A DNA stretch of 49,940 bases from Fragilaria crotonensis (GCA_022925895.1 JAKSYS010000471.1:1-49940); one strand, 5' to 3'. Shown: positions 1-9,910, counted from the stretch's first letter. A program made the numbers and translations. Notes: generated by a model from the sequence alone, not told the origin.

Positions 1-331
1 AAACTTAACTCACTCCGGCGCAGAAACCGACCGAGGCTATACTGAAGTTTTCTGGTACTCCAGTATTATTCTGTACTGGATTACTGTACGCTACCATCCA
101 ACTCCACTGTTGTACTGGAATACACTACAGTACATACCTTGAACGGGACTCCTATCTCCTACTGGAGTACTGGAGTATTCCATAAGAACTATGCACTGGC
201 GAGCATGTTACATTATTGTTCAATATGAACATGACATAGACCTATCCCATAAACTTCGTAGCTCAGGACCTGACTCCAGTAAAACCCTAATATAAGAATC
301 CTTCAATGACTTCTCTCGAGAGCATAAATGC
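1..331. other. Gene-free flank with GTAC-rich sequence
   Basis: No convincing coding sequence. The stretch is rich in TACT/AGTA and GTAC words, including runs of the tactggagtactggagta type near 160-180. This is the same composition seen in the other intergenic tracts of this window. Confidence 0.5.
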
Positions 332-562
332 TCAGAACGGTTGGCATTCGCCTCCATCCGCTGCTAGCTTGGAACAGGCACAGCCAAAGATAAAATGGAA
401 GCACTGCTGGTCTGGTGCGCAATGATCATCACTCAGAATCGGGGAATCACAGCGTCGACTACACTGCCCCTGGCCAGGCACCAGCTCATTGGTTACTTCG
501 TTATCCCGAAGCGAAAATTTGCACAGCGGTAACGAGGCACAATTGGCCTGCGCCTCGACCAA
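332..562 (-). other. Cysteine-rich frame overlapping the end of the secreted-protein ORF
   Basis: This open stretch begins with GTG/TTG codons rather than ATG, so it is unlikely to start translation itself. It has about nine cysteines in some 75 residues, spaced like a small disulfide-rich extracellular domain (for example CSRRCDSP and FGCACSK). It overlaps the last 70 bases of the upstream secreted ORF in a different frame. A short GT...AG candidate is present just upstream, but it is far shorter than the other introns here and lacks their GTAAG/GTACG donors. A one-base indel joining the two frames is the simpler reading. Confidence 0.3.
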
Positions 563-1191
563 CTACCAGCACAAACGGAGGACGTTTCATTCAGAACCGC
601 CGATTCCGCGGGATTGAAGACAAAGTGTTCGCGTTCCGGCGGTATGCGCTCCATTGCTGGGATCTCGGCGTCTTGGCCCAACCCAGGAGCCAACTCCAAC
701 GTGGAATCTGGTACACTTTCATCGACAACATCTGGCTGGTTCACCGTATATTCCGGGGGAATGGGCTCCATCTCTGGGACTTCAGCCTCTTCATGAGTTT
801 CATCAACACCGGAAGGCGGGTCCACATTATCTTCTGGGAGATCTTCGAACGGATCAAGATCTTGAAACGGACTGTCGTGCGTCTCTATTGGTGTGTCCAC
901 AACATGGGCCCCAGAACCCTGCACATCGCCCTCGTTGTCACTTAAGAATCGAGATTGATCCAATTTAACTGCTGTGGCATCTAGCTTTGGTGCTGAAACC
1001 AACAAGGCCGGAATATCGGCGCCCAAATTTTCTTGCACTCCGTTGTTGACACCAGCGTGATTGGGTCCTGTTGAGGAAGTCATTTGCGCGGTTCTCGGTT
1101 CTTCACCGCGCAGCAAATTGGGGTTCAATCGAGCATCACAGCAACATCGCGATGAGGATAGCAGGAACAATACGGCTGTGGATCGAATCAT
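493..1191 (-). CDS. Putative secreted acidic low-complexity protein
   Basis: Starting from the first ATG (1189-1191) the ORF begins with a typical signal peptide: MIR, a hydrophobic stretch (about residues 4-12), then a cysteine cluster CCC before the likely cleavage site. The mature part is strongly acidic and proline-rich. It contains two imperfect copies of a block around EVPEMEPIPPE and EIPAMERIPPE, so it has an internal repeat. No catalytic domain is recognised. The last residues of this frame are basic and look unlike the rest, whereas an overlapping minus-strand frame (332-562) is cysteine-rich and looks more protein-like. The true C-terminus may therefore be that frame, joined by a frameshift or an unrecognised splice. 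The secreted nature is inferred from the signal peptide; function is unknown. Confidence 0.5.
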   Translation of the reverse strand: MIRSTAVLFLLSSSRCCCDARLNPNLLRGEEPRTAQMTSSTGPNHAGVNNGVQENLGADIPALLVSAPKLDATAVKLDQSRFLSDNEGDVQGSGAHVVDTPIETHDSPFQDLDPFEDLPEDNVDPPSGVDETHEEAEVPEMEPIPPEYTVNQPDVVDESVPDSTLELAPGLGQDAEIPAMERIPPEREHFVFNPAESAVLNETSSVCAGSWSRRRPIVPRYRCANFRFGITK

Positions 1192-1359
1192 CGTGGCGGT
1201 TCGATTGAAACAATTGGGCAGTTCGGATTGCGCAATCCCCACTTGTATTAATGGAGAGTCGGTCCTGTTCGGTGCTGGCGTCTCGTGGGGGCGATTGATT
1301 GGGGCACGCGAATTCGAAGCGTGTCTTATGTGGTTTGGGGGTTGCGTAAACTTCGTACT

Positions 1360-1516
1360 GGAGAACTACAGTACATGCATACTCGTACTCGTACTCGTAC
1401 TCGAGGTGTTGGTACGGAGTATGAACTTGTACGTACGTTCTCCACTTCAGTAGTAGAATGCTAAACAGTACCCGGTACGACAGTATGTCATTAGCGTTTT
1501 TAGTACTACTTGGTAC
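1360..1516. repeat. GTAC-rich tract with (CTCGTA)n run
   Basis: Contains several tandem copies of actcgt (around 1380-1400) within a region dense in GTAC palindromes. It lies between the secreted-protein gene and the left end of the first Harbinger element. Confidence 0.5.
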
Positions 1517-1519
1517 TAA

Positions 1520-1534
1520 GAGCATTCTCTATGG
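1520..1534 (+). repeat. Left terminal inverted repeat of Harbinger-1
   Basis: GAGCATTCTCTATGG, exact inverse of 5298-5312 and preceded by the target duplication TAA. A second copy of the motif, followed by the same ggggtatatttga context, lies about 51 bp further in. Confidence 0.9.
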
Positions 1535-2164
1535 AGGGGTATATTTGAGTAAATTTCAACTTTTTTCAAAAAAGCATTCTCTATGAGGGGGGTATATTTG
1601 ACATTTGGGGGGGGGTCACAAATATACCCCCCTGCTGGTCAGATTTCGAAAATCTGGCCAGATTTTCGAAATCTGACCCCTATGTACATTTGGGGGGTAC
1701 ATTTGCATTTCTCGCGTCAAGCTGCATGTATCCACCACACACCCTCCTAGTCACACAGCACACTCCTGCTGATACCTTCCAACAAATCACCATGCCTGGA
1801 ACTCCGACATCACCTCCGCCTCGACGCTCTCCCCCGAACCAACAAGACGAACGCACCTACTACTAGTATTACTACTAGTGACCACGACGACAACGAATCA
1901 GACGCTGACGAACGAGCTCAAACAACACCTCCGCCTCGACGCTCTCCCCGGAACAAGAAGACAGCACGTACCATTCTTGAAAACAGCGAATCAGACGCTG
2001 ACGAAGAACAAACTCCTACATCAGCTCCTCGTCTGCCGCAACGCGCTCCCCGAAGCAAGAAGAAGGCACGGACTACTAGCACCGGGGGTGACAACAGCGA
2101 ATCAGACGCTGACGGACCAAGGAAGAATAAGAAGAACGACAACAACAAGGGACAGCATGCAAAG

Positions 2165-3538
2165 ATGCCAGCAGTTGGTCGTAAGAAGAAATTTGCAAAC
2201 TACTCAGAAGATGAAGACTACTTGATTGCTATGGCATTCGTCCATGTCACAGTTGATCCTATCAGGGGTGTCGGGCAGAAGAGCGAAACGTTTTGGATGC
2301 GAGTGCATGAGAAATTCTGTTTGTTACAAGAGAAAGAGTTGGCAGTCATAGGACACGACATTTATGATCGGACAAGAGACTCAATTGAGCAGAGGTGGAA
2401 AAAGAGAATCAGTAAAAGTGTGCAGCTTTGGAACAAGCACTACCGGCAATTGAAAGGTGTGCAGAAAAGTGGTTGGAACGAAGAAAAATACATCAAGGAG
2501 GCGAGTGCATTGTATAAGTCTCAGACTGGTGAGACTTTTCGATTCGCGAAGTGTGTACCTGTACTTCATAAGTTGCCGAAGTTTGATCCAATGGTGCTGC
2601 CTCCCGCAAAAGCATTGTCTCCACAATCCAGCAATTTTGATACGTCGCATAGTATGGGCGCTGACGACGAAGAATGGTGCATCCCCGAAAGTGCACACAA
2701 GAAGACGAAGGCCACACTGGTGAATAATAGTGCACCGCCGCAAGGAAGCAACATGGAACGGCCAATGGGAATGAAGAAAGCCAAATTAATTAAGAAGTTG
2801 GAGGATGCAGGAGTTCTGTCGTCCGTAGCACCTGGTTTGTTGACAGATTCGCTTGATACCAGAAATGCAGAAGAGGAGAAAATGATGGCCGACATGTCAT
2901 CTGCAACGAGGGAGTTAGTCTCGGTGTTGAAGGCCGCTACCTCAACCAAGCAGGATGAGTTGAGGATGAGGACTCACGAGAAATGGATGAAGATGGCTTC
3001 CATTTACGCAACGTGTGGCCAGCATGACCTGGCGTTGGCAACGATGAAGAAGATTGAAGATGACGAGGACCGATTAGCAGCAAGCAAGGCAGACGAACTT
3101 GACCACGATCCTCGAGAGGGTCCAACAAAGGAGGCTGCGGAAGAAAAAATTAGTGATCAGCATGGTAAGGACGGAAACGGTTGGGACTATGAGGGCGAGG
3201 ACAAGTGGTGCGATGCCATTGAAACCGGCGAGGCAGCCGTGGAATCCGGTGAGACGGCAACAGACAGCACAATCCAGTTCTCTGAATCTGCAGCAGGAGT
3301 TGTCCCAGCACAGTCGTCGCTGGCTTTGTGCATTGAGTGCAAGCAGACTCCCAGCACTCACAAGTGCTGTCGGTGCAAACAATTTGTTTGCGATCCCTGT
3401 TGTTACGAGAAGAGGGGCTTAGAACTTATCTGGTGGTGTGCTACCTGTTTTGAAGACGAAAGTCTGACAAACCAACAACAAATCCGTGAGGGCAAATACG
3501 AAAGTGACAACGAGTCAGCAGGTGATATTGAACAATGA
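2165..3538 (+). CDS. Harbinger Myb/SANT-like accessory DNA-binding protein
   Basis: Intact 457-residue ORF from ATG. Residues about 8-100 form a Myb/SANT-like trihelix domain with the usual tryptophans (SETFWMRV, IEQRWKKRI, LWNKHYRQL). Such a protein binds the element ends and helps bring in the transposase in PIF/Harbinger elements. A basic, charged helical region follows (about 255-310). A cysteine cluster near residues 389-428 (CIECKQ, CCRCKQFVCDPCC, WWCATC) probably binds zinc. The reading frame stays open well upstream of this ATG through repeats with SESDADE and PPPRRSP, but has no ATG there. An ATG at 1792 encodes a matching PPPRRSP start in another frame that stops at 1864-1866. The original N-terminus was probably longer and was cut off by a small indel near 1850-1880. 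Confidence 0.75.
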   Translation: MPAVGRKKKFANYSEDEDYLIAMAFVHVTVDPIRGVGQKSETFWMRVHEKFCLLQEKELAVIGHDIYDRTRDSIEQRWKKRISKSVQLWNKHYRQLKGVQKSGWNEEKYIKEASALYKSQTGETFRFAKCVPVLHKLPKFDPMVLPPAKALSPQSSNFDTSHSMGADDEEWCIPESAHKKTKATLVNNSAPPQGSNMERPMGMKKAKLIKKLEDAGVLSSVAPGLLTDSLDTRNAEEEKMMADMSSATRELVSVLKAATSTKQDELRMRTHEKWMKMASIYATCGQHDLALATMKKIEDDEDRLAASKADELDHDPREGPTKEAAEEKISDQHGKDGNGWDYEGEDKWCDAIETGEAAVESGETATDSTIQFSESAAGVVPAQSSLALCIECKQTPSTHKCCRCKQFVCDPCCYEKRGLELIWWCATCFEDESLTNQQQIREGKYESDNESAGDIEQ

Positions 3539-3591
3539 GACATACATGTTCCGAGTACTATCGTGATAATTGCATGGCTAGTAGTACTATA

Positions 3592-5071
3592 TTATTTCAG
3601 TCTCCTAGTAGTACTTCCTTTCAAATCTCGCAACGCACTATGGAGGCGTGCATGTTCCGCTTTATCATTGACTTCACGCCAATGATTTTGTCGTGCCAAA
3701 ATGTTCTCGACAACGTTCGGATTGTCAACATTGCCAAGACCAATTTGGGTACAGCGCGGTGCAGTTTCCTCCCCATTTTCGTACTCAATTACGACATCTC
3801 CGTCCTCTTCTTCCGTCGCGTTGTTTGCAGGATTGTACCTAGCATATACATCGCCATCCATGACTCTGTCGGAAACGCACATATTGTGCATTATCAAGCA
3901 TGATGAGACGACCATACTGATTTTCTTCAGGCAGTGTCCCAGAAAAGGGCGAGACATCACCTGGAACCGGCATTGCAGTACCAAATGCTCGTTCAATGTC
4001 TTTCCTTGCCGACTCCTGCCATGCTGTGTATCTCTTTTCCTTCTCGGTCAGAGGCATCTGAATTCCTTTCACAAATCTTGAGTAGGGGGGGTAGATCCCA
4101 TCATCGAGCACAAAAAATCAGTGAAAGATATTTCCATTAACTTCGTATGGTGCCTTTTCGCAATTCTTCTCCAGTTCCGAGAATGTTCCATCAACCAACG
4201 ATTCCAAAAATGGCGAGAGATTTAGGATATTCAGATCATTCAGGGACCCGGCATATCCAAACGATGCGTGCCAGAACCACAAGTTAAAGTCGCACAATGC
4301 TTCAAGCACAACCGTTGGTCCACCACTTTCCTTTCCTGTCTTGAAGGATGCCTGCCATGCTTTCGGGCAATTTTTCCATCCGGAATGCATACAATCCAAT
4401 GAACCAAACATACCATTCACTTGGTGACGCTCCTTGTGTAGCACAATAATCCTCTTCAGGTCGGTGCTGTCGGGAATATGGAGATATTCTTCATCATAAA
4501 GTTGTTTCATTATTGCAGCGAACTCATCGCAGCACGTTGCAGCAAGTCCCTCTGACATTTGAAAATAATCAGTAAACGTATGAGGCGGGACTCCATATGC
4601 GAAGGTCTTCAATGGCAGTAGAACTTTAGCTTCCAACGATGCCCCCTTTTTGCCAGCTGCATCAATCGACTTAGCGTAGAAAGGATGATTTGTTGTCATT
4701 ATGTCCTCAAGCATTCTTTGGACGCGACTCCGAGACACTCGGAACATCATTTGGAAGGTTCGGTCTTTAAAAATAGGTGTCGTCAAATCACCAGGGATTC
4801 CAAAGTAGTCCCTTTGGATGCAAAGAAAGGCCTCATGATGTCGAAAGATTGCTTTCTGCTGCCTTGGCAAATGCCTGTGATCTGGAGGTAAAAGGATTTG
4901 CACGGCAGCACGCTGGTGACGGAACTGCTGTTTTTTACGACGGCGACGGCGAAGAAATTGGATCAGTGCAAGATTGTTGTTTATGATGCATTGAGCGATG
5001 ATCAAAAAAAAATCCATGTCATCATCACGATCATGATCTCTGCCTATATTGCTCTCTTCGTCAATCTCCAT
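3592..5071 (-). pseudogene. Broken PIF/Harbinger DDE transposase
   Basis: Begins at the ATG ending at 5071 (MEIDEES). The helical N-terminal part precedes a DDE_Tnp_4-type nuclease domain: first catalytic Asp in FGSLDCMHSGW, second in AGSLNDLNIL, Glu in ARKDIERAFG. The frame is interrupted by an in-frame TGA at 4118-4120 (after GNIFH), with the homology continuing in the same frame as LDDGIYPPYSRF. A second break is a one-base frame change near 3985-3996, just after ERAFG; homology resumes as VLQCRFQVMSRPF and SSCLIMHNMCVSD. With two independent lesions the protein cannot be made whole from this copy. Identity as Harbinger is firm from the motifs plus the TAA duplication. Confidence 0.88.
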
Positions 5072-5297
5072 AGTAATGGCAAAAGCAGGAGGAAAAGAAT
5101 GTATGTGTTGTATTTGTTTGTCACAACGACTTCGTCAACTAATGATGAGAGTAGAGAAGTCTGGCGGGTAGTGTAGAAAAAAACCAGTACGTCAGTAAGA
5201 AAAGGGGGTCAACCATAGAGAATGCTCAAAATTTTATTTTCTGAAAAGGGTACATTCATCTGACCCTAGGGTCAGATTTTTGACGTACCCCCCTCAA

Positions 5298-5312
5298 CCA
5301 TAGAGAATGCTC
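5298..5312 (-). repeat. Right terminal inverted repeat of Harbinger-1
   Basis: Exact inverse of 1520-1534, followed by TAA. An inner copy, accatagagaatgctc, lies at about 5212-5226. Confidence 0.9.
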
Positions 5313-5359
5313 TAAGAGGTCTACCTGTAGGTTGGATAATCTGGCAGACACTGTCATCA

Positions 5360-5368
5360 TATATAATA
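5360..5368 (+). repeat. Left 9-bp target-site duplication of the MULE
   Basis: TATATAATA, identical to 10844-10852 on the other side of the element. A 9-bp duplication is characteristic of Mutator-like elements. Confidence 0.9.
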
Positions 5369-5811
5369 GGGGAATTTGCAATTTAGTCCATAAATAAGTT
5401 TAAAGATTATAAAGTACAATGACCCTCTATCTAGTTTTGTACGGTATTGCAATATAGTACATTATGATTTCTAAATTGCATTGTAGTACACATCTTTTGG
5501 CCATGTTTGCTATCTAGTACATTTGTCTATTATATAATCCATTTCTCAAATGCAGCGCCTGCCACTCCAAGCTTTCACAGAAGATATCGTACCCCGTCCT
5601 GTAGACTAAACAAAAATCAACCATGTTCACCACGCTTCTTTGGAGCCGTTCTTCGTCATTTATCTTCCCATGATAGCATCGATGGGTGCAAACCATTTCA
5701 TTCTGATCCTGTCCATCAACCTCAACATTGGTCATAATTCACTTAGGTGCAATACTCTTGTCATATTGCATGATATCCATGGTGTGTCAAATTTCCTTGG
5801 AAAAACAATTT
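5369..5811 (+). repeat. Left 443-bp terminal inverted repeat of the MULE
   Basis: Matches the inverse of 10401-10843 over its whole length with only a few substitutions, for example ggggaattt versus ggggaaatt at the tip. Homology stops sharply after aaaaacaattt at 5811. It contains an outward-facing ORF (5735-5514). Confidence 0.92.
5514..5735 (-). CDS. Outward-facing 73-aa ORF in left MULE terminal repeat
   Basis: ATG-initiated ORF reading from inside the element toward its left end, with stop about 145 bp from the tip. The sequence is not low-complexity (MTNVEVDGQDQNEM..., ending LYNRQMY) but has no recognised domain. The same ORF is present in the right repeat with at least one residue change (Ser here, Arg there, after ERLQR). 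It could be chance conservation because the repeats are near-identical. Whether it is translated is unknown. Confidence 0.25.
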   Translation of the reverse strand: MTNVEVDGQDQNEMVCTHRCYHGKINDEERLQRSVVNMVDFCLVYRTGYDIFCESLEWQALHLRNGLYNRQMY

Positions 5812-6144
5812 GTGCGCGCTATCAGTACTTGGCCGTATACACTTATGTAGAGGTATACTACGGCGCCTCCTCAATTTCCCTCCACTACTATACATCATCA
5901 TCCAGCCAAAATCCATTTGACACTCACCACTTCAAACAACAAGAAAGAACATTCAGCTCTTTTCCTTTCTTTTGTCCTTTGTCCTACCACGGTCCACCAT
6001 TGTCGTATTGTCTGATAGGGTACTACCATCCAGTAGCTACGTATCGACAAGAAAGCAGCAAAGAACTGTGACAGGCGTGGTGTGACAGGAGTTAAGAAGT
6101 GACAGGAGAAGCGATAATTGTATCTTCGCACACGTGGCCGCCAA

Positions 6145-7155
6145 ATGTCCAGTATGAATGTTGAACAACCTTATGGCGGTCATTTTTCTGGTGATCCTCG
6201 CATCCTTGGCTATTTGTTGACTCCCACTGAAGATGACATCATTGCTTTGAAACGTGATCAATGGCTCAGCACTCATCTTCTTGATGTAATCGTTCAACGT
6301 GCTGGAATACGGCCGGACATTGATGTGGATCCATTTGCACCACTTCTTGGAAGTTTGGGTGCAGAGACATACATATCCTCCATGAATCTCACGGCATCAC
6401 TAAAGAGGGCTCAAGTCAAGAAGATAAAGGTGTGGAAGAGTAATCAGGAGTCCATCAAGCAACTTTGAGAAAAGCTAAAATTTGTGATGGAACAGCCGGC
6501 TTCAACTAATGGGAAATCATATCGTCTCATTGTTCCATTGGTGAATCCGCCTGGTGAAGTGGGCCACTTCTTTGTGGGTTGTTTTGATTTTTCTATGCAT
6601 TGCTCGAGTTTCTTTACTCATGTTTCGTTCTATGATTCCTTGGAGCGAAATGCGAGGAGGGTTGTTCGTGGCAGCACTGCAGCAAAACTGGTGCAGAAGG
6701 TCAATACCTTTGTTAATAACTTTGTTCTGCACCGACCTGAGCACCATCATCTACAGCAATCAGACGGTGCTGTACTTCGAACTGTGTTTTACCAATCATG
6801 CCCGGAACAACAAAACGGATTTGACTGTGGGCTATTTGCTGTGGCTGTGTGTTTGCATCTTGCGGAACGAAAGCCTGTTGACCCAAACTCCTTTGCACAA
6901 TGCAATGTCACAGAAGCAAGGAGATTATTGTCGCATTGTCTTGGTGTCAATACGGTCATCGATGTTGACAATGAAGAGCTGGAGACCACCAGCACATACT
7001 TCAGGGGGTGCTTTCCGCTTCTTTCTTCCTCAGGCAAGTTCGAGAATAGTGCTCAAGGTGTTCCGCCTCGCATGGCAACCACAAGAAAATCTACACCCTC
7101 GAAAACAAGAAACATCCAAGCAGCAGAAGGATCACAGAAAAGAAGATTGCTGTGA
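6145..7155 (+). pseudogene. Ulp1/SENP-type (C48) cysteine protease of the MULE, stop-interrupted
   Basis: From the first ATG at 6145 the protein shows a Ulp1-like N-terminal part (DQWLSTHLLDVIVQRAG, the WL-x-D substrate-binding region), then an in-frame TGA at 6466-6468. The same frame continues with the catalytic core: His in GEVGHFFVG, Asp in VSFYDSLER, the oxyanion Gln in PEQQNG and the nucleophile in GFDCGLFAVAV. All catalytic residues are therefore present and the only visible defect is the TGA. This family removes SUMO or related modifiers. In MULEs the protease is an accessory protein whose exact role is unsettled. The tail runs into the upstream edge of the transposase ORF in another frame, so the two may once have been one spliced or fused polypeptide. 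Confidence 0.85.
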
Positions 7156-9814
7156 AGAAGGTCAAACGGGAGTTGAAGGTCAAGACAAATTCTGACGCCG
7201 ACATTGTTGTTGATAAAAATGGCACAACCGAGGTGAAGCTGACCGAGGTTGTCCCGAAGAGCCCCATCAGGAAAGCCGTTGAAGAAGACAATGAGTGTGA
7301 AGAAGACAATGAGTGTGACAATGCGTCCATAGATAGTCTCGCCTCCGAAGAGATGCAGGTTCTTTTGCAGCAAGCCGTCGAACGGCTTATTGCGAGGGGC
7401 GAGTTTCCGTTTCCGCAGGGTGCCGTCGCGATGAGGAGGAATGACTCTGACTCCGAGGTGTCGAAAGAGTCAAAAGGAAATGACTCTGACTCCGAGGAGT
7501 CCGAAGAGATGATGACAACGAATGACTCTGACTCCGAGGTGTCCAAAGAGTCCAAAGACATGGCGGATGCCGTTGACCAGGTTACTATTGAGGCACAACA
7601 ACTTCCCAACGAGGCACAACAACTTCCCAACGAGGTTTCAAATGAGCTTCTTGTCATCAACACCATGTCCACTTCTTCCAAAACCGAGGATAGCAGTGCT
7701 CTAACAGGTGCATCATCGGACACAACCTTCTACAAGAAGGTGATGGCGGAAGCCAAAATTGACTCCTTTGCAGAGATGGATCACATCAACCCTCTTGTGG
7801 AAATCTATGAACAAAGAACTGGCAACCACTTGCGCATCAAGCGTTCTATCAATGGAAAATTTCGTGTGTACCAATGTAGGGAACACATCAACTGTCCATT
7901 TGAGATTCGTTTCTCGAGGCGCAGGAGTGATGGTATGTACACTGTCTCTAGGATGAAGACACGCCACGCTGAAGTTCGTCGTCCCCACTCGCGGCCGATG
8001 GTAGGAAATGGAAGACACGTTATTCCTCCAAGATGTTAACTGATGCGATAACTAAAGTCCTCAAAAATAAGCATGTTGCTCCCACGGCCCGTGACGTTGT
8101 GAAAACACTGGCAAACAGAAAGAACGATTCCCAAGTTGTTTCGTACAACACAGCATGGCGTGCCGTCAACCGTGACACCATGGTAACAAAAGGTTGGGGT
8201 ACAAGAGCTTTCAGCTGGTCGGACCCTACACCGAGGAGCTTGCGAGAACAAATCCGGGGTCGGTGCTTGGGTTCTTACGTTTGCCAACCTTCGAGCTTCA
8301 GAGCGTTCACTTCTTTCCTGGATTCATGAATAATGCTCTTAAGTTTGTGAGACCGGTGATTTCCTTGATGCTGCCCACCTTGAAGCGAATTCAAGGGAAC
8401 CTTGTATGTTGCATCTGTTCTGACTGGGAACAACGATGTATTCCCCATTGGTTTCATGATTGCAGCCGGCAATGAGGATGGGAAACGTGGATTCAGATGT
8501 TGACATATCTAAAGGAAGCGTGCCCCATTATTTGTCAGCAGGGAGGAGCGCAAAGCCATGGCTGATGACAATTCTCAACTTCGTGAAACACCATTTGTCT
8601 TTGTGTCTGATCGGGACAAAGGTCTCAAGGAGGCGGTGAAACGAGTGTTTCCTACAAGTATAGAATTCAGTTGTGCACAGCACATACGAGCAAATGTGAC
8701 GCAGAGGTTTGGAAGAAACGCTTCCAAATATGTTATGGCAATTGCCAAACATACTCTGCCCGATACGTGGAGTTGCTAATGGACAAAACAAAACGAGTGA
8801 AACCGCAGGCTGCAAAGTACATCCAAGATATTGAGGAAGGTGGTGTCCTGTGGAAGTCATCCCAGTGGCTCAGTCGGCAGCATCAGTATCCACCTCGATT
8901 TGGGATAGTGACAAGCAACACAAGCGAATCGGTTAACAGTATGTTCACAGGGGCTCGTGACCTTCCGTGGATGGGTGCATTTGAGCACTTGGTCAATCTT
9001 CTGTCAAGTCGTATCTGCAGGCTGAGAACGGTGTATTCCAAGCATGACGGTGGTGATGTTGTGCCAAGAGTGAAAAAGCTTCTCAAGGCAAGATGGGAGA
9101 AAGCAGCCTCAATGACAGTGCTAGAAGTCGAGGAGGACTGTGGACATTTTGAAGTTGTGTCGCCGAGTATGGAGATCCTGAGGATGCTGATATTGGTGAT
9201 ATAATTGTTGGTGTCGATGTGCCAAATGTGCAACTTAACTTGCACATGGTGAAACCAGAACAACGATGGTGCTCATGTGGTGCATGGCAGGACTGCATGA
9301 TTCCTTGCCGACATGCAATGGCGGTGTATCGGCTTCACAAAGGCTACGACTTGACCTATATACAATCAGAGCTTGTGGGTGATTATCATAAGTTTGGGTA
9401 CGTGCAAAAACGCTCAAGCAGAACGTTTATCCGGTAAGCACCGACTCTTTGAAATCTGATGGCATTACGCTGCCGCCAATTGTTAAAAGCGTGGAGCTGG
9501 GCGCCCCAAAACCAAGAGAATTCGTCATCGAAGTGAATACCGAATGGGCGAAGATTCTCCAATCATCTGTTCGAACTGCAGCCGCCGAGGTCATAATAAG
9601 AGGACTTGTCCAAATCCAAAAACGCCTACCGAGAGATTGCTTCCTGAGGAGAAGACCGAGGAAAACAACAACAACGACGATGAGGAGCGTGGCAAAGAAA
9701 TGCAACGTGAAAACGAAGAAGACGAGGAAAGAAAGGAGGAGCAATACGAATTATAAAAACGAAATAGATGCAGAAGACGCACTTGACATGCAAGAGGAAA
9801 CACAAGACGAGTAA
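7152..9814 (+). pseudogene. MuDR-type MULE transposase with SWIM and CCHC motifs, multiply frameshifted
   Basis: An acidic N-terminus with three NDSDSE repeats and a doubled EAQQLPN leads to a MuDR DNA-binding domain (YQCREHINCPFEIRF with later His residues, about 7860-7970). The nuclease follows in pieces: Asp in LDAAHL (about 8370), Asp in FVSDRDKGLKEAV (about 8600) and Glu in TSNTSESVNSMF (about 8920). Next come a SWIM zinc finger, WCSCGAWQDCMIPCRHAMAV (9270-9330), and a zinc knuckle, CSNCSRRGHNKRTCP (about 9570-9615). Homology moves between all three frames, with breaks near 8033, 8195, 8370, 8385, 8480, 8560, 8765 and 9165. It is inactive as written. The domain order is standard for Mutator transposases. 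Confidence 0.9.
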
Positions 9815-9910
9815 CCACAGCATGGTAGTTGCTTGATGAAGGTAACAAAAATAGTTCTACTACTAGACTATGAGTTACTTCATTTCTTGTCATGTCCTGC
9901 ATCTAGGTTA

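Larger units (their letters stand above)
1520..5312. mobile_element. PIF/Harbinger DNA transposon (Harbinger-1)
   Basis: The ends are a 15-bp perfect inverted repeat, GAGCATTCTCTATGG, at 1520-1534 and 5298-5312. Both are flanked by TAA (1517-1519 and 5313-5315), the 3-bp target duplication typical of PIF/Harbinger. Inside are the two proteins that define the superfamily, divergently transcribed or facing in from opposite ends: a Myb/SANT-like protein on the plus strand (2165-3538) and a DDE transposase on the minus strand (5071-3592). The terminal motif is repeated once more inside each end (near 1572 and 5212). A long palindrome lies at 1637-1681 and a shorter one around 5256-5280. The transposase is broken, so this copy is probably non-autonomous. 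Confidence 0.92.

Noticed and set aside
1878-2225. A 115-aa plus-strand ORF overlapping the start of the Myb-like gene
   Set aside because: It is a shadow frame of the repeated SESDADE/PPPRRSP coding region; its composition simply mirrors those repeats.
5640-6071. A 143-aa plus-strand ORF starting MEPFFVIYLP
   Set aside because: It begins inside the MULE inverted repeat, antisense to the 73-aa ORF, and its second half is unique sequence; the copy in the right repeat diverges completely after the repeat ends.
6466-6468. Selenocysteine recoding of the TGA in the Ulp1 gene
   Set aside because: The position is between domains, not at the catalytic cysteine, and the element's other gene is also broken, so a nonsense mutation is simpler.
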